A DNA stretch of 61,418 nt from Gammaproteobacteria bacterium (GTDB taxonomy: Bacteria > Pseudomonadota > Gammaproteobacteria > UBA6429 > Thiohalophilaceae). Of the stretch, positions 43,295-54,673 are shown piece by piece. The position numbers and the translations under genes are program-made. The stretch's first letter is position 1; each line of letters opens with the position of its first letter. The stretch lies in the NCBI GenBank assembly GCA_030148325.1, contig JASBTR010000178.1:1-61418 (forward strand), in the 5' to 3' direction. The notes under the pieces are model-generated. The model saw nothing but the letters and a program-made list of their open reading frames with translations, was not told where the DNA came from and did not search any database.

Positions 43295-45220
43295 ATGCCT
43301 GTAATTACACTTCCCGATGGCTCGAAACGTAAGTTTGAAAACCCTGTTAGCGTGATGGAGGTCGCCGCTGATATCGGCGCCGGTCTGGCACGTGCAACCC
43401 TGGCTGGTAAGGTGGATGAGCAGCTGGTCGATGCCAGTTATGTCATCGATCATGATGCATCGCTTTCGCTGATTACTGATCGGGATGCGGAAGGGCTGGA
43501 AATTATTCGTCATTCCGCCGCGCACCTGATGGCGCAGGCGGTGAAGCAGCTTTTCCCCAAAACCCAGGTGACCATCGGCCCGGTGGTGGATGACGGGTTT
43601 TATTATGATTTTGCCCGCGATGAGTCGTTTACCGAATCTGATCTCGCCGTGATTGAGAAAAAAATGAAGGAGCTGGTGAAGCAGGATATTCCTGTCGAGC
43701 GTTCCGTGATGTCGCGTGACGAGGCGATTCGTTATTTCCGCGATCTGGGAGAGAACTACAAAGCTGAGATCATCGAATCCATCCCCGAGGATCAGGATCT
43801 AACCTTATATAGACAGGGTGAGTTTACCGATCTCTGCCGCGGGCCGCATGTGCCGTCCACCGGTAAAATAAAGGCCTTTAAACTGATGAAACTGGCCGGG
43901 GCTTACTGGCGCGGTGATTCGAACAATGAAATGCTGCAACGCATTTATGGCACCGCCTGGGGTGACAAAAAGGCGCTCAAGGCCTACCTGCATCGACTGG
44001 AGGAAGCCGAGAAGCGCGATCACCGTAAGCTGGGGCGCCAGCTGGATCTGTTCCACTCGCAGGAAGAAGCGCCTGGCATGATCTTCTGGCACGACAATGG
44101 CTGGGTGCTGTATCAGGAGATTGAACAGTATGTGCGCACGCTGCTGAGGCAGCATGGTTATGGTGAGGTGCGTACGCCGAATCTGGCGGATCGGGTGCTG
44201 TGGGAGAAGTCCGGCCACTGGGACAAGTTCAAGGATGACATGTTCACGACCCATTCGGAGAACCGTGAGTATGCGGTCAAGCCTATGAACTGTCCCTGTC
44301 ACATCCAGATTTACAATCAGGGGTTAAAGAGCTACCGCGACCTGCCCTTACGCATGGCCGAGTTTGGTTCCTGTCATCGTAACGAGCCGTCCGGCACCCT
44401 GCACGGGCTGATGCGCGTGCGCGGCTTTACTCAGGACGATGCGCATATTTTCTGTACCGAAGATCAGATTCAGGATGAAGTCTCGGACTTTATCGATCTG
44501 CTGTTTGAAGTGTACCGGGATTTCGGTTTCGAGGATGTCATCATCAAACTGTCTACCCGTCCGGAAAAACGGGTAGGGTCAGACGAGGTCTGGGACAAGG
44601 CCGAGGCGGCCCTGGCCACGGCGCTCAATGCCACGGATCTGGAATGGGATTTACAGCCGGGCGAGGGCGCGTTTTACGGCCCGAAAATCGAGTTTTCCCT
44701 GCGCGACTGTCTGGATAGAGTCTGGCAGTGTGGCACCATTCAGGTGGATTTCAATATGCCGGGACGACTGGATGCCCAGTATGTAGCCGAGGACGGATCG
44801 CGTCAGACACCGGTGATGCTGCATCGCGCTATCCTGGGTTCGCTGGAACGATTTATCGGTATCCTGATTGAGCATTATGCCGGTGCTTTTCCGCTCTGGC
44901 TGTCGCCAAATCAGGCGGTGGTGATGGGGATTACCGATAATCAGGCCACTTATGTGCAGAGTGTGGCAGAAAAACTGCAAAAACAGGGGATTCGAGCCAT
45001 TGCTGACTTGAGAAATGAGAAGGTAGGCTTTAAGATCCGCGAACATACGCTACAGAAAGTACCCTATCTCCTGATTGTTGGAGACAGGGAAGTCGAAAAT
45101 TCTACTGTGGCCGTGCGCACGCGAAGCGGTGAGGATCTGGGCGGAATGACATTAGCGTCATTCGCCGAGAAAATCACAGAAGAAATCGCGAGCCGCGGCC
45201 GCAGTTATTTGGAGGGTTAA
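43295..45220 (+). CDS. thrS: Threonine-tRNA ligase
   Basis: Charges tRNA-Thr. 641 residues, the bacterial length. The TGS domain is residues 1-60 ([20 protein letters not shown]). The editing domain has [16 protein letters not shown] near residue 73. The catalytic core has [13 protein letters not shown] near 331, with the zinc Cys, and [16 protein letters not shown]. The anticodon-binding domain is at the C-terminus. It heads the thrS-infC-rpmI-rplT cluster, and its stop is 3 bp before the proposed infC start. Confidence 0.98.
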   Translation: MPVITLPDGSKRKFENPVSVMEVAADIGAGLARATLAGKVDEQLVDASYVIDHDASLSLITDRDAEGLEIIRHSAAHLMAQAVKQLFPKTQVTIGPVVDDGFYYDFARDESFTESDLAVIEKKMKELVKQDIPVERSVMSRDEAIRYFRDLGENYKAEIIESIPEDQDLTLYRQGEFTDLCRGPHVPSTGKIKAFKLMKLAGAYWRGDSNNEMLQRIYGTAWGDKKALKAYLHRLEEAEKRDHRKLGRQLDLFHSQEEAPGMIFWHDNGWVLYQEIEQYVRTLLRQHGYGEVRTPNLADRVLWEKSGHWDKFKDDMFTTHSENREYAVKPMNCPCHIQIYNQGLKSYRDLPLRMAEFGSCHRNEPSGTLHGLMRVRGFTQDDAHIFCTEDQIQDEVSDFIDLLFEVYRDFGFEDVIIKLSTRPEKRVGSDEVWDKAEAALATALNATDLEWDLQPGEGAFYGPKIEFSLRDCLDRVWQCGTIQVDFNMPGRLDAQYVAEDGSRQTPVMLHRAILGSLERFIGILIEHYAGAFPLWLSPNQAVVMGITDNQATYVQSVAEKLQKQGIRAIADLRNEKVGFKIREHTLQKVPYLLIVGDREVENSTVAVRTRSGEDLGGMTLASFAEKITEEIASRGRSYLEG

Positions 45221-45223
45221 AAT

Positions 45224-45739
45224 ATCGCGACCAAGAAAACGCGCACCAATGCGGAAATAACTGCACCGGAAGTGCGAGTCATTACATCAGATGGAGAACA
45301 GGCGGGTGTTCTGTCTATTCAGGAAGCACAACAGCTGGCGGATGATGCAGACATGGATCTGGTAGAAGTCGCGCCAGAAGCGAAACCGCCGGTTTGCCGG
45401 ATTATGGATTATGGCAAGTTCCTGTTCGAGGAGAACAAGAAACGCCATGCTGCGAAGAAAAAGCAGAAGCAAATCCATATCAAGGAAGTAAAGTTCCGGC
45501 CGGGTACCGAGAAGGGAGATTACGACGTGAAATTGCGTAATCTCAAACGGTTCCTTGAAAATGGCGACAAGGCGAAAGTTACACTGCGTTTTCGTGGACG
45601 TGAAATGGCGCACCAGGAGCTGGGCCTGCAACTGCTCAAACGTGTCGAGGCCGATCTGGCAGAATATGGAACGGTCGAGCAGTATCCACGGCTGGAAGGT
45701 CGGCAGATGGTGATGGTGATTGGTCCAAACAGGAAATAA
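45224..45739 (+). CDS. infC: Translation initiation factor IF-3, start codon ATC
   Basis: Binds the 30S subunit, keeps it dissociated and proofreads initiator tRNA and start codon. No ATG, GTG or TTG lies near the expected N-terminus. Homology starts with [14 protein letters not shown], which needs a start before 45242. ATC at 45224 is preceded by GGAGGG with a 7-nt gap, directly after the thrS stop. This mirrors the rare AUU start of E. coli infC, which underlies its self-repression. From ATC the protein has 171 residues. [15 protein letters not shown] and [18 protein letters not shown] are typical. The GTG at 45272 would remove conserved N-terminal residues and has no ribosome site. Confidence 0.93.
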   Translation: MATKKTRTNAEITAPEVRVITSDGEQAGVLSIQEAQQLADDADMDLVEVAPEAKPPVCRIMDYGKFLFEENKKRHAAKKKQKQIHIKEVKFRPGTEKGDYDVKLRNLKRFLENGDKAKVTLRFRGREMAHQELGLQLLKRVEADLAEYGTVEQYPRLEGRQMVMVIGPNRK

Positions 45740-45770
45740 CCCCCATACAATTTTGTATGTACAGCTGTAG

Positions 45771-45807
45771 GTACGACTTCAGTCGTACCGTTCGCCCGAA
45801 GGCGAAC
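45771..45807. repeat. Two adjacent REP-like palindromes
   Basis: GTACGACTTCAGTCGTAC (45771..45788) and GTTCGCCCGAAGGCGAAC (45790..45807) lie 1 bp apart, flanked by TGTAG and CTGCA. They separate infC from rpmI in what is otherwise one operon, so they may process or attenuate the message. Confidence 0.8.
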
Positions 45808-45921
45808 CTGCAAATGCACCTTAAATGGTGCAGCCGCCGGTTTTGGCGGCAACAAGAAGTGATCCCGGGTCCTTTTCATACCTGATTCACTATTATTTAT
45901 TAACTAATGCGGAGTAAGAGC

Positions 45922-46119
45922 ATGCCTAAAATGAAAAGCAACAGCGGCGCCCTTAAGCGCTTCAAGCGTCGGGCGTCCGGCGGATTCAAACGTGGTAACG
46001 CCAACAAAAGCCACATCCTCACCAAGATGACCACCAAGCGTAAGCGCCAGCTGCGTAACGGTGAAGCGGTCAGCGCAGCCGATACGGCCGCCGTTCGCAA
46101 AATGATTCCATATAGTTAA
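45922..46119 (+). CDS. rpmI: Ribosomal protein bL35
   Basis: 65 residues from the ATG at 45922 ([20 protein letters not shown]), basic throughout and ending [10 protein letters not shown]. An in-frame ATG 15 bp upstream would add MRSKS and is not conserved in the family; GGAGTAAGAG gives the ribosome site for the chosen start. It lies 15 bp before rplT. Confidence 0.96.
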   Translation: MPKMKSNSGALKRFKRRASGGFKRGNANKSHILTKMTTKRKRQLRNGEAVSAADTAAVRKMIPYS

Positions 46120-46134
46120 GGGGAGGGTGAGACT

Positions 46135-46494
46135 ATGCCAAGAGTAAAACGCGGCGTCACTGCTCGTGCACGCCATAAAAAAGTACTGGATCAGGCCAAG
46201 GGTTATTATGGCCGTCGCAAGAACGTTTACCGGGTTGCGGTTCAGGCCGTCACCAAGGCCGGTCAGTATGCCTATATCGGTCGCAAGCAACGCAAGCGTC
46301 AGTTTCGCGCCCTCTGGATTGCCCGCATCAATGCAGGCGCACGGGAATGTGGTCTGTCCTACAGCCGTTTCATCAATGGCCTGAAAAAGGCTTCGATTGA
46401 AATCGATCGTAAGGTGCTGGCGGACATGGCAATTTTTGACAAGGTCGCATTTGCAGCCTTAGCAGAAAAAGCCAAGGCCAACCTGTCGAATTGA
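46135..46494 (+). CDS. rplT: Ribosomal protein bL20
   Basis: 119 residues, full length ([20 protein letters not shown] at the start, [20 protein letters not shown] in the middle). Needed early in 50S assembly. In enterics it also represses its own operon by binding the rpmI leader. GGGGAGGG precedes the ATG. An intrinsic terminator follows 64 bp after the stop. Confidence 0.98.
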   Translation: MPRVKRGVTARARHKKVLDQAKGYYGRRKNVYRVAVQAVTKAGQYAYIGRKQRKRQFRALWIARINAGARECGLSYSRFINGLKKASIEIDRKVLADMAIFDKVAFAALAEKAKANLSN

Positions 46495-46557
46495 TAGCAT
46501 AACGTCGTTCATTCCTGCACGGATTATTCGGGCAGGTGCTGAAAACGTGACAATAAG

Positions 46558-46590
46558 GGGAAGGCTGAGGCTTCAGTCTTCCCTTTTTTT
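46558..46590 (+). terminator. Intrinsic terminator after rplT
   Basis: GGGAAGGCTGA and TTCAGTCTTCCC pair fully, allowing one G-U pair, around a 3-4 nt loop and are followed by seven T. In enterics a Phe-codon leader peptide and attenuator lie here before pheS; I see no Phe-rich short frame, so a plain end of the thrS-rplT transcript is preferred. Confidence 0.8.
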
Positions 46591-46613
46591 ATGTATTGAA
46601 GGAAACATTGAGC

Positions 46614-46666
46614 GTTCACCCTGAGCCCTTCGTCAAACTCAGGAGAGCCTTGTCGAAGGGTGAATA
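46614..46666. repeat. Dispersed hairpin repeat of the GAGCCCTTCG/AGGAGAGCCTTGTCGA type
   Basis: TTCACCCTGAGCCCTTCGTC and the matching CTTGTCGAAGGGTGAA arms form a hairpin between rplT and pheS. A second, diverged copy is at 61342..61399 at the other end of the window. Confidence 0.65.
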
Positions 46667-46691
46667 CAATGAATCAGAGCGTGTTTCCTGA

Positions 46692-47732
<1,041 letters not shown>

Positions 47733-47764
47733 CCGCCGTGGCTTAAATATAAAGGGTTATATTA

Positions 47765-47848
47765 AACGCAAAGAACGCAGAGACGCGGAGAAAATAATTT
47801 TGTTACATTTTATTCTTTGCGACTCCGCGTCTCTGCGTCCTCTGCGTT
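47765..47848. repeat. Long inverted repeat between pheS and pheT
   Basis: Arms 47765..47790 and 47823..47848 are complementary over 26 bp with two mismatches, with a 32-nt AT-rich loop. The arm core is ACGCAGAGACGCGGAG. Such units are dispersed in many bacterial genomes. It is related in composition to the inner stems at 1773 and 38120 but is not the same sequence. Confidence 0.85.
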
Positions 47849-47876
47849 AATTATCCATTACAGATAAAAGGGCAAT

Positions 47877-50258
47877 ATGAAATTCAGTGAAAAATGGTTA
47901 AGAGAGTGGGTCAATCCCGATATTGACACCGAGACGCTTGCACATCAGTTGACCATGGCGGGGCTGGAAGTGGAGGCTGTCGAGCCGGTGGCGGCCGAAT
48001 TCGAGAAGGTTGTAGTGGCTGAAGTGCTGTCAGTTGAGTCGCATCCCGATGCCGACAAGCTGCGCGTCTGTAAAGTCAATGTGGGCGCTGATGAGCCTCT
48101 GGACATCGTCTGCGGTGCCGCCAATGTTCGCACCGGCCTGAAAGTACCGGCGGCGCTGGTGGGGGCGAAACTGCCGGGCGGCCTGAAGATTAAAAAATCC
48201 AAATTACGTGGGATGCCTTCTCACGGCATGCTCTGTTCCGAGCAGGAACTGGGCCTGGCCGAGCAGGCGGACGGGCTGATGGAATTGCCGACTGGTGCGC
48301 CGGTGGGTCTTGATATCCGTGACTATCTGAAACTGGATGATGTCAGCATCGAGCTGGGGCTGACGCCCAACCGTGGTGACTGCCTGAGCGTTGCCGGTAT
48401 TGCCCGGGAAGTCGGCGGCCTGAACAGGATAAAGCCGACCCCCCCCGTGATTGCCGAACTTGCCGCTGAAATCGGAGATTTGCTGCCGGTAAAACTGGAG
48501 GCCGGGGCCGACTGCCCGCGCTATGTGGGCCGAATTATCCGTGACATCGATCCCAAAGCAGTCACACCTCTCTGGTTACAGGAGAAGCTGCGCCGCAGCG
48601 GCCTGCGCAGCCTGGGGCCGGTGGTCGATGTGACCAACTTTATCCTGCTGGAGCTGGGACAGCCCATGCACGCCTTCGATCTGGCGAAGTTGAAGGGTGA
48701 AATTGTCGTTCGTCACGCAAGCGATGGCGAGTCGCTGACCCTGCTGGATGGCCAGCAAATCAAACTACAACAGGGCAGCCTGTTGATTGCCGACAGCATG
48801 GCGCCGCTGGCCCTTGCGGGCATTATGGGCGGGGCGGATTCTGCCGTTAGTGATGATACCCAGGATATTTTCCTTGAAAGTGCCTATTTCAATCCATTGG
48901 CGATAGCCGGGCGGGCGCGAAGCTACGGTCTGCACACGGATTCCTCCCACCGTTTTGAGCGGGGCGTGTCATTTGAACTGCAGCGCGAAGCGATGGAGCG
49001 AGCCACCGCACTGTTACTGGAAATTGTGGGTGGACGACCGGGACCGATCATCGAGCAGACTCGGAAAGAGGATCTGCCTGCCAGGACGCCGGTAGCGCTG
49101 CGTGAGGCGCGTATTCAGCGGGTGCTGGGGGTTGAAGTTGCTTCTGATAAGGTCGTAGAGATACTCTCAGGGCTGGATATGGCTGTGGAAGTGATTGACG
49201 GCGGCTGGCGTGTCACGCCACCGGCTTTTCGTTTTGATATTGAACATGAAGTGGATCTGATCGAGGAAATCGGTCGGATTCATGGCTATGACAATTTGCC
49301 GGAATCCCGGCCGCATATTCGTCTCCAGATGCAGCCCAGCAGTGAAACCCGGATTAGCATGCAGCAAATCCGTCAGGTGCTGGTGCAGCGGGGTTACTAT
49401 GAGGCGATCACCTACAGTTTCGTCGATCCCAAAATACAGAAACTGCTGGATCCGGCGCAGAAATCGGTGGCGCTGCTGAATCCTATTTCCAGCGACCTGT
49501 CGGTGATGCGTACCAGTCTCTGGCCGGGTTTGGTGCAGGCGGTCATTTATAACTTGAATCGCCAGCAAAATAGGTTATTCTTATTCGAGTCCGGTCTTAA
49601 GTTTGTAATGCAAGATGCTGAATTGCAGCAAAAAATGGTGATATCCGGGGCAGTGACTGGTGAGGCCTGGCCACCGCAGTGGGGCATGGAAAGCCGCAAG
49701 GTGGATTTCTATGATATCAAGGCGCATGTAGAGGCGCTGGTGAGCCTGGGCGGCAAAACCAGGGGTGTTGAATTTCGGGTAAAAGCGCATCCAGCCTTGC
49801 ATCCGGGACAAAGTGCGGCTATTTATAGTCAGAATGGAAATTTATTGGGGTATATTGGGGCATTACATCCTGAGGTTGAGCGGGCTCTGGGCCTGAATCA
49901 ACGGGTCTTTGTCTTTGAACTGGCCCTGGAGTATGTGCAAGAGGGTCAGGTTCCGGCTTTTTCACCATTATCCAGATTTCCGGCGATTCGCCGGGACATC
50001 GCCGTGATTGTGGACGAAGCCATAGAATCACAGAAAGTGCATGACTGTATTCTTCGGGCGGCCTCTTCGAGGCTGAAGAATGTTGAGCTATTTGATGTGT
50101 ATATGGGCGAAGGTATTGATTCTGGTAGAAAAAGTCTCGCGCTGGGCTTGACCTTACAGGATCTTTCACGCACTCTTACAGATAGTGAAGTGGATTCTGA
50201 AATTCATAATGTTGTCAGCGCCCTGGGTGCTGAACTTGGGGCTACATTGAGAGAATAA
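47877..50258 (+). CDS. pheT: Phenylalanine-tRNA ligase beta subunit
   Basis: 793 residues. The N-terminal tRNA-binding domain has [20 protein letters not shown] (about residues 42-61). Then come [13 protein letters not shown], the B3/B4 editing region, B5 near 400-475 (ending in [16 protein letters not shown]) and the C-terminal anticodon-binding FDX-ACB domain ([20 protein letters not shown] onward). Pairs with PheS as an alpha2-beta2 tetramer. It ends 5 bp before ihfA, matching the gammaproteobacterial order. Confidence 0.97.
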   Translation: MKFSEKWLREWVNPDIDTETLAHQLTMAGLEVEAVEPVAAEFEKVVVAEVLSVESHPDADKLRVCKVNVGADEPLDIVCGAANVRTGLKVPAALVGAKLPGGLKIKKSKLRGMPSHGMLCSEQELGLAEQADGLMELPTGAPVGLDIRDYLKLDDVSIELGLTPNRGDCLSVAGIAREVGGLNRIKPTPPVIAELAAEIGDLLPVKLEAGADCPRYVGRIIRDIDPKAVTPLWLQEKLRRSGLRSLGPVVDVTNFILLELGQPMHAFDLAKLKGEIVVRHASDGESLTLLDGQQIKLQQGSLLIADSMAPLALAGIMGGADSAVSDDTQDIFLESAYFNPLAIAGRARSYGLHTDSSHRFERGVSFELQREAMERATALLLEIVGGRPGPIIEQTRKEDLPARTPVALREARIQRVLGVEVASDKVVEILSGLDMAVEVIDGGWRVTPPAFRFDIEHEVDLIEEIGRIHGYDNLPESRPHIRLQMQPSSETRISMQQIRQVLVQRGYYEAITYSFVDPKIQKLLDPAQKSVALLNPISSDLSVMRTSLWPGLVQAVIYNLNRQQNRLFLFESGLKFVMQDAELQQKMVISGAVTGEAWPPQWGMESRKVDFYDIKAHVEALVSLGGKTRGVEFRVKAHPALHPGQSAAIYSQNGNLLGYIGALHPEVERALGLNQRVFVFELALEYVQEGQVPAFSPLSRFPAIRRDIAVIVDEAIESQKVHDCILRAASSRLKNVELFDVYMGEGIDSGRKSLALGLTLQDLSRTLTDSEVDSEIHNVVSALGAELGATLRE

Positions 50259-50263
50259 GAAAT

Positions 50264-50566
50264 ATGGCGTTGACCAAGGCCGAAATGGCAGAAAGATTGT
50301 TTGAAGAACTTGGGCTCAACAAGCGCGAAGCCAAGGAAATTGTGGAGATGTTCTTCGAGGAGATTCGAGGCGCACTGGAAAATGGACAACAGGTAAAATT
50401 ATCCGGTTTTGGCAATTTTGATCTGCGTGACAAAAAGCAGCGGCCGGGCAGAAATCCCAAGACCGGGGAAGAAATTCCGATTACCGCACGCCGCGTAGTC
50501 ACTTTTCGTCCCGGTCAGAAACTGAAAGCCAGAGTAGAGGCGTATGCTGGAACCAACCAACAATAA
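50264..50566 (+). CDS. ihfA: Integration host factor alpha subunit
   Basis: 100 residues. Bends DNA as a heterodimer with IhfB, in recombination, replication and transcription. [20 protein letters not shown] is the family N-terminus, and [20 protein letters not shown] is the DNA-clamping beta arm with the intercalating Pro. It overlaps the MerR-like gene by 23 bp. Confidence 0.97.
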   Translation: MALTKAEMAERLFEELGLNKREAKEIVEMFFEEIRGALENGQQVKLSGFGNFDLRDKKQRPGRNPKTGEEIPITARRVVTFRPGQKLKARVEAYAGTNQQ

Positions 50567-50903
50567 CGAATTACCTCCCATACCCGGCAAGCGCTACTTC
50601 ACAATTGGTGAAGTTAGCGAATTGTGCAACGTTAAACCTCACGTGCTGCGCTACTGGGAACAGGAATTTCCCCAGCTCAAACCGGTAAAACGGCGGGGCA
50701 ATCGGCGCTACTACCAGCGTCAGGATGTGATCATGATCCGCCAGATCCGGGCCTTGCTCTATGAGCAGGGCTACACCATTGGCGGCGCGCGTCTTCAGCT
50801 TTCCGAAAGCGACGAAAACAAGGAAAGCCAGAAGAACAGCAAGGAAACCTTGCATGAAATTCGTGTGGAGCTTGAAGAAATCAGGGATCTTCTTTCCTGT
50901 TAA
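50544..50903 (+). CDS. MerR-family regulator (IHF-linked type)
   Basis: 119 residues. The winged HTH is residues 13-80: [20 protein letters not shown] and [20 protein letters not shown] short coiled-coil C-terminus ends [10 protein letters not shown], without the metal-binding Cys pairs of classical MerR. This protein regularly follows ihfA in gammaproteobacteria; its targets are unknown. The 159 bp that follow, to the tRNA gene, hold no recognised feature. Confidence 0.9.
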   Translation: MLEPTNNNELPPIPGKRYFTIGEVSELCNVKPHVLRYWEQEFPQLKPVKRRGNRRYYQRQDVIMIRQIRALLYEQGYTIGGARLQLSESDENKESQKNSKETLHEIRVELEEIRDLLSC

Positions 50904-51062
50904 GTCAGCTAAAGCGGACTCTTTTCTGTAAGCTCTGAGACACAGAAAATCCTTGTCTAAAGGATTAAATCATCCATCAGGCATTCCATCTTATCAGCGC
51001 CTGAGGTATCATTGCCGTCGTTTCTGAGTATCCACTTCTGGAAAATAATCAGTAACTTACAA

Positions 51063-51139
<77 letters not shown>

Positions 51140-51160
51140 ATTTTATCCCCACTTCCCATA

Positions 51161-52018
51161 ATGAACATCGTTCACATCGGTTCATCAACGGCCCTGTCTC
51201 TGATTCCACTCCAGGCTTTACTGGATTCACGCCATGTTGTTCAGGCGATTGTAGCCGATGATCGTGGCCATGAGCGGGATGCAAGGTTTCCGGTGTTTGA
51301 TGCTTCGCGTAGCTCTCTGGAGTCACTGGCCTTTACGCATGGTATTCCGCTTATTCGAGCCGGTCTGGATGGAGCAGGCTGCGCTGAACGGATCCGGTGC
51401 TATTCACCCGATGTTATTTTTGTGTCCTGTTTTTCGCATCGTTTGTCCGAGGAACTGTGCGCGATTCCGGCGCGTGGCTGTATCAACCTGCATCCTTCAT
51501 TGCTGCCTGCTCACCGTGGGCCAGATCCCGTATTCTGGCAGTTCAGGCAGGGTGCTGATTTCGGTATTAGCCTGCACCATGTCTCGCCTGAGCTGGATGC
51601 GGGAGCGGTTCTTGCGCAGAGGCGGGTAAGCATGGCGGATGGAATCACTTATTCTGCGGCCTGTTATCAGCTGGCTGAGGCCGGGCGTGATCTGCTGCTG
51701 GCCCTGCTGGATCAGATTGAACATCAGTTCTGCCCGGGGCAGGTGCAGGATGAAACACAGGCCAGCTACCAGTCCTTTCCCGCAAAAGAAGATTTCATCC
51801 TGAGTACAGACTGGACAGCGAAAAGAATGTATAACTTTATCTGTGCCATGCAGGAACGCGGCGTGTATTATCCCTGCGTTATTGATGGACATACTTACTA
51901 TTTAACAAAGGCGTTCTCATACCAGACGGGAGAAAAAACAGACATGACGATCAATCATCAGCGCATTAACGTTCCCTGTCAGGACGGAACAGTTGAAGCC
52001 GATTTTCTGCTAGAATAA
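51161..52018 (+). CDS. Formyltransferase-family protein (methionyl-tRNA formyltransferase-like)
   Basis: 285 residues from ATG 51161; the frame runs back through the tRNA and cannot be coding there. The formyltransferase catalytic triad is visible: Asn and His in CINLHPSLLPAHRGPDP, and Asp in LHHVSPELDAGAVL. The C-terminal 80 residues (AKRMYNFICAMQERGVYYPC) resemble the end of Fmt. The true fmt normally lies beside def, so this is likely a paralogue acting on another amine such as a sugar nucleotide or modified amino acid. It ends 36 bp before the radical SAM gene, possibly one unit. Confidence 0.8.
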   Translation: MNIVHIGSSTALSLIPLQALLDSRHVVQAIVADDRGHERDARFPVFDASRSSLESLAFTHGIPLIRAGLDGAGCAERIRCYSPDVIFVSCFSHRLSEELCAIPARGCINLHPSLLPAHRGPDPVFWQFRQGADFGISLHHVSPELDAGAVLAQRRVSMADGITYSAACYQLAEAGRDLLLALLDQIEHQFCPGQVQDETQASYQSFPAKEDFILSTDWTAKRMYNFICAMQERGVYYPCVIDGHTYYLTKAFSYQTGEKTDMTINHQRINVPCQDGTVEADFLLE

Positions 52019-52054
52019 CCGCCGTTTGTTTATTACCCGGCAAAAATAAAATAC

Positions 52055-53116
52055 ATGCGAGACACATCTCCCCGTCAGTACCAGCTTGTTGAAACCCGCC
52101 TGCAGGAAAAACTGGACAACAGTACGACCCGCTGTCATCTGTGTCCCTGGCGCTGCAAGATTGGACATGGACAACGCGGCTTCTGTCAGGCCCATGTCAA
52201 CCGTAATGGTGTTTTGTACAACCTGTCCTACGGTATTTTATCCGCGATTGAAATCGGTGCGATTGAAGACAAGCCTGTCAGGCATTATCGCCCGGGAAGC
52301 CGGATTATGTCGGTGGGAAGCTATGGCTGTAGTTTTCGTTGCGGCGGTTGCCATAATCTGGATATTTCATGGGGCGTGACAGCGCTTGATGAACTGGCGA
52401 AGGGTCAGTCCACGGAAGCCTGGGTGGCGCCTGAAACGCTGGTTGAAGCTGCACTGCGCGCCGAGGTACAGGGGATCGCCTTTACCTATTCCGAGCCGGC
52501 GGTCTGGCTTGAATACATTATTGATGTCAGCCAGCTGGCGCATGAAGCCGGACTCTATACCGTATATGTCTCCAACAGCTATGTCACCGATGAAGCGCTG
52601 GAACTGGCTGCGCCGCATATTGATGTTCTGTGTTCAGACATCAAGAGCCTGCGGGATGATTTTTATCAGGACATCTGCAAGCCGGCAAAGGTAGAACAGG
52701 TCCTGCATTCGATCAAAAAAGCCCATGAACTGGGCATACATGTGGAAACGCGCACCAATATTATTCCCGGCAAAAACGACAGCGCCGATGAACACTACCG
52801 CATGGCCTGCTGAATTCGTGACAACCTGGGTGGGGATAGCCCCTGGCATATTACAAAATTCTTTCCAGTCTATAAATTAAGCCACCTGCCGGAAACGGAC
52901 GATGCGATGCTGTTTAGTGCGCGGGACGCTGCGCTACGCGCCGGACTAAAACATGTTTACGTGTATAATGATAAGGGCTGTGACTGTGCGAAACAGAATT
53001 TACCGGTTGATGTATATCTCAATGGCAGCTGGGAAGAAATACATCAGCTTAAGGTATGTGCCGCAGACTGTTGTGGTGATGATGGCGTATTATTGAAAAA
53101 GTACGAACAGGAATAG
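52055..53116 (+). pseudogene. AmmeMemoRadiSam-type radical SAM enzyme interrupted by in-frame TGA
   Basis: The frame codes LCPWRCKIGHGQRGFCQAHV, then the radical SAM cluster motif CSFRCGGCHN (CxxxCxxC), then AFTYSEPAVWLEYI and ETRTNIIPGKNDS, as in AmrS proteins. A TGA at 52811..52813 breaks it after HYRMAC. The same frame continues for 101 codons (IRDNLGGDSPWHITKFFP) to a stop at 53116. Homologues have Trp at the TGA position (W-I-x-x-x-L-G), so TGG to TGA is the simplest cause. The intact downstream frame implies a recent mutation, a sequencing error or readthrough. A small GGGG-AUAG-CCCC hairpin 21 nt after the TGA is too short for a convincing SECIS. The C-terminus ends with an unusual Cys cluster (VCAADCCGDD). 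Confidence 0.75.
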
Positions 53117-53146
53117 ACGAAAAAATAGTTGAACCGGTCTTTCTTT

Positions 53147-53186
53147 CGCGGCAAGCAGCGGGGAATTAAACCCTTAGAGATTAAAT
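53147..53186. repeat. Outer module of the modular repeat, inverted solo copy
   Basis: GCGGCAAGCAGCGGGGAATT and AAACCCTTAGAGATTAAA are the reverse complement of the left module of the repeats at 1728, 38075 and 42872. No inner hairpin or right module follows. Confidence 0.65.
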
Positions 53187-53214
53187 ATCAGGAAACAGAA
53201 CGTCGAGGTTAATT

Positions 53215-53502
53215 ATGACAAGAATGGTAGAGTGTGTGGTATTGAAAAAAGAAGCGGAAGGACTGGACAGTCCGCCGCATCCGGGGGATATTGGACTGCG
53301 TATTTATGAAAATGTTTCCAGGGAAGGCTGGAAAAAGTGGCTGGAACGTCTGACTGTCATCATCAATGAAAATGGTCTGTCAACGGCCGATGTGCGCAAC
53401 CTTGAGTTGATTGAAAAACACATGCTGGGTTTCCTGTTTGGTGAAGGTGATTATGGCCAGATGCCGGCCGGTTTCCATGAGGGTGGTGGCGGCAAGAAAT
53501 AG
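53215..53502 (+). CDS. yggX: Fe(2+)-trafficking protein YggX family
   Basis: 95 residues. The family pattern is visible: VVLKKEAEGLDSPPHPGDIG, LRIYENVSREGWKKWLERLT and LINENG-like INENGLSTAD. In enterics YggX protects iron-sulfur clusters and aids iron handling under oxidative stress. The conserved N-terminal Cys (ECVVL) is kept. It is tail-to-tail with the ATP-grasp gene, 7 bp apart. Confidence 0.92.
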   Translation: MTRMVECVVLKKEAEGLDSPPHPGDIGLRIYENVSREGWKKWLERLTVIINENGLSTADVRNLELIEKHMLGFLFGEGDYGQMPAGFHEGGGGKK

Positions 53503-53509
53503 ACCGAGC

Positions 53510-54673
53510 TTATTGTCGTTGCAGACGGATGACGGGGGCAACGACAAAATTCAGTTTTGCATGGGCTTCACGCAGCGCCTGAATAACGGCATCCGGGGTC
53601 TCGGCGCGGGCAAAAATATAACCGGGATACTGGTTGCCTTCGGGCAGTGGAATAAGTTCATGACCCTCGCGCATAATGATATCGATGCTTTCAATGTGCT
53701 CGACTTTTTGCGCCTCACTCAGACCCTCGACCCGTCTTAAAATACCCGCCTGTTTGACCGGGATCATCATCACTCCCCGGGCATCCTCCAGCGGCTGTGT
53801 ACTGACAGATTTACCTGTGGCCAGCGCCAGCGTCAACTCTTCAAGATTGAAGTTGCCCTGATCCAGACTGCGGGCGCAGTCACCGCCAATGGTGCGGCAG
53901 GCGACTTCCAGTATCCACACATCCTCTTCATTGATACGAAGCTCAGCATGCACTGGGCCGGTTATCAGGCCGTAGGCGCAACAGGCCTCGGCCACACGTC
54001 GACTGATTTTTTCCTGTACTGCATCAGGCAGTTGTGAAGGTGTGACATAAATGGTTTCTTCAAAGAAAGGGCCGGTCAGGGGATCGGGCTTGTCAAAAAT
54101 AGTCAGGGTGCGCAAGCGACCCTCCTCCAGGAAGCCCTCATAGGCTACCTCGATACCATCAATATATTCTTCCACCAGCACATGTTGCTGTTCGAATTCA
54201 TCGCCTGAATTCGCAATGATGCTGCGGATTTGCGCAAGCGCTGCATGAAACTCGGCGCGGTTATCCGCGCGAATGACGCCGCGGCTGGCAGAGAGGTTGA
54301 GTGGTTTGATGACGCAGGGCCAGCGGATGTCTGCGATCTGTTGATCGAGCTTACGCTCAAGGTCTATCAGCCAGTGGCGAGGAACAGCACAGCCGTTGCG
54401 GGCGAGATGCGTCCGCGCCAGATCCTTGCGCCGGGTTAACCTTGCCGCTTCTGGCGGGTTGTGGGGCAGGCCAAGTTGGGCAGCCGCACGTGCCGCCAGC
54501 TCTACAGTGCTGTCATCACAACCAAGCACGCCGACATAGGGCGTTTTTGCAGCCTGTCGGAGAATATCGGCAAGGGCGCTGTCCGGATCATCAAGATCAA
54601 CATGCAGCCCATCATGGACTTCGGAAATCAGTGAATGTTCGCCGCGGGAGGCAATCTGTATTGCCAGCCCCAT
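53510..54673 (-). CDS. ATP-grasp domain protein; true start unclear
   Basis: 387 residues from the first ATG. ATP-grasp elements: WPCVIKPLNLSASRGVIRAD (Lys in beta strand), VLVEEYIDGIEVAYEGFLEE, and WILEVACRTIGGDC with metal-binding acidic residues. Such enzymes join a carboxylate to an amine or thiol. The frame stays open for 28 more codons upstream (RILLIAQPGSYRIAPYLEAG), which look like the conserved Rossmann start. In that extension only ATT or similar codons are available, with no ATG, GTG or TTG. So either initiation is at a rare codon or the start was lost. The substrate is unknown; no amino-acid-ligase context is present. Confidence 0.8.
   Translation of the reverse strand: MGLAIQIASRGEHSLISEVHDGLHVDLDDPDSALADILRQAAKTPYVGVLGCDDSTVELAARAAAQLGLPHNPPEAARLTRRKDLARTHLARNGCAVPRHWLIDLERKLDQQIADIRWPCVIKPLNLSASRGVIRADNRAEFHAALAQIRSIIANSGDEFEQQHVLVEEYIDGIEVAYEGFLEEGRLRTLTIFDKPDPLTGPFFEETIYVTPSQLPDAVQEKISRRVAEACCAYGLITGPVHAELRINEEDVWILEVACRTIGGDCARSLDQGNFNLEELTLALATGKSVSTQPLEDARGVMMIPVKQAGILRRVEGLSEAQKVEHIESIDIIMREGHELIPLPEGNQYPGYIFARAETPDAVIQALREAHAKLNFVVAPVIRLQRQ

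Noticed and set aside
52816-52836. GTGACAACCTGGGTGGGG resembles the dyad motif
   Set aside because: It lies inside the conserved radical SAM coding frame (RDNLGG), lacks the left TGTCA in register and has a broken right half.
52832-52843. SECIS element after the TGA in the radical SAM gene
   Set aside because: Only a 4-bp stem with AUAG loop can form, without the usual longer stem and GU-containing loop, and homologues have Trp rather than Cys at this position.
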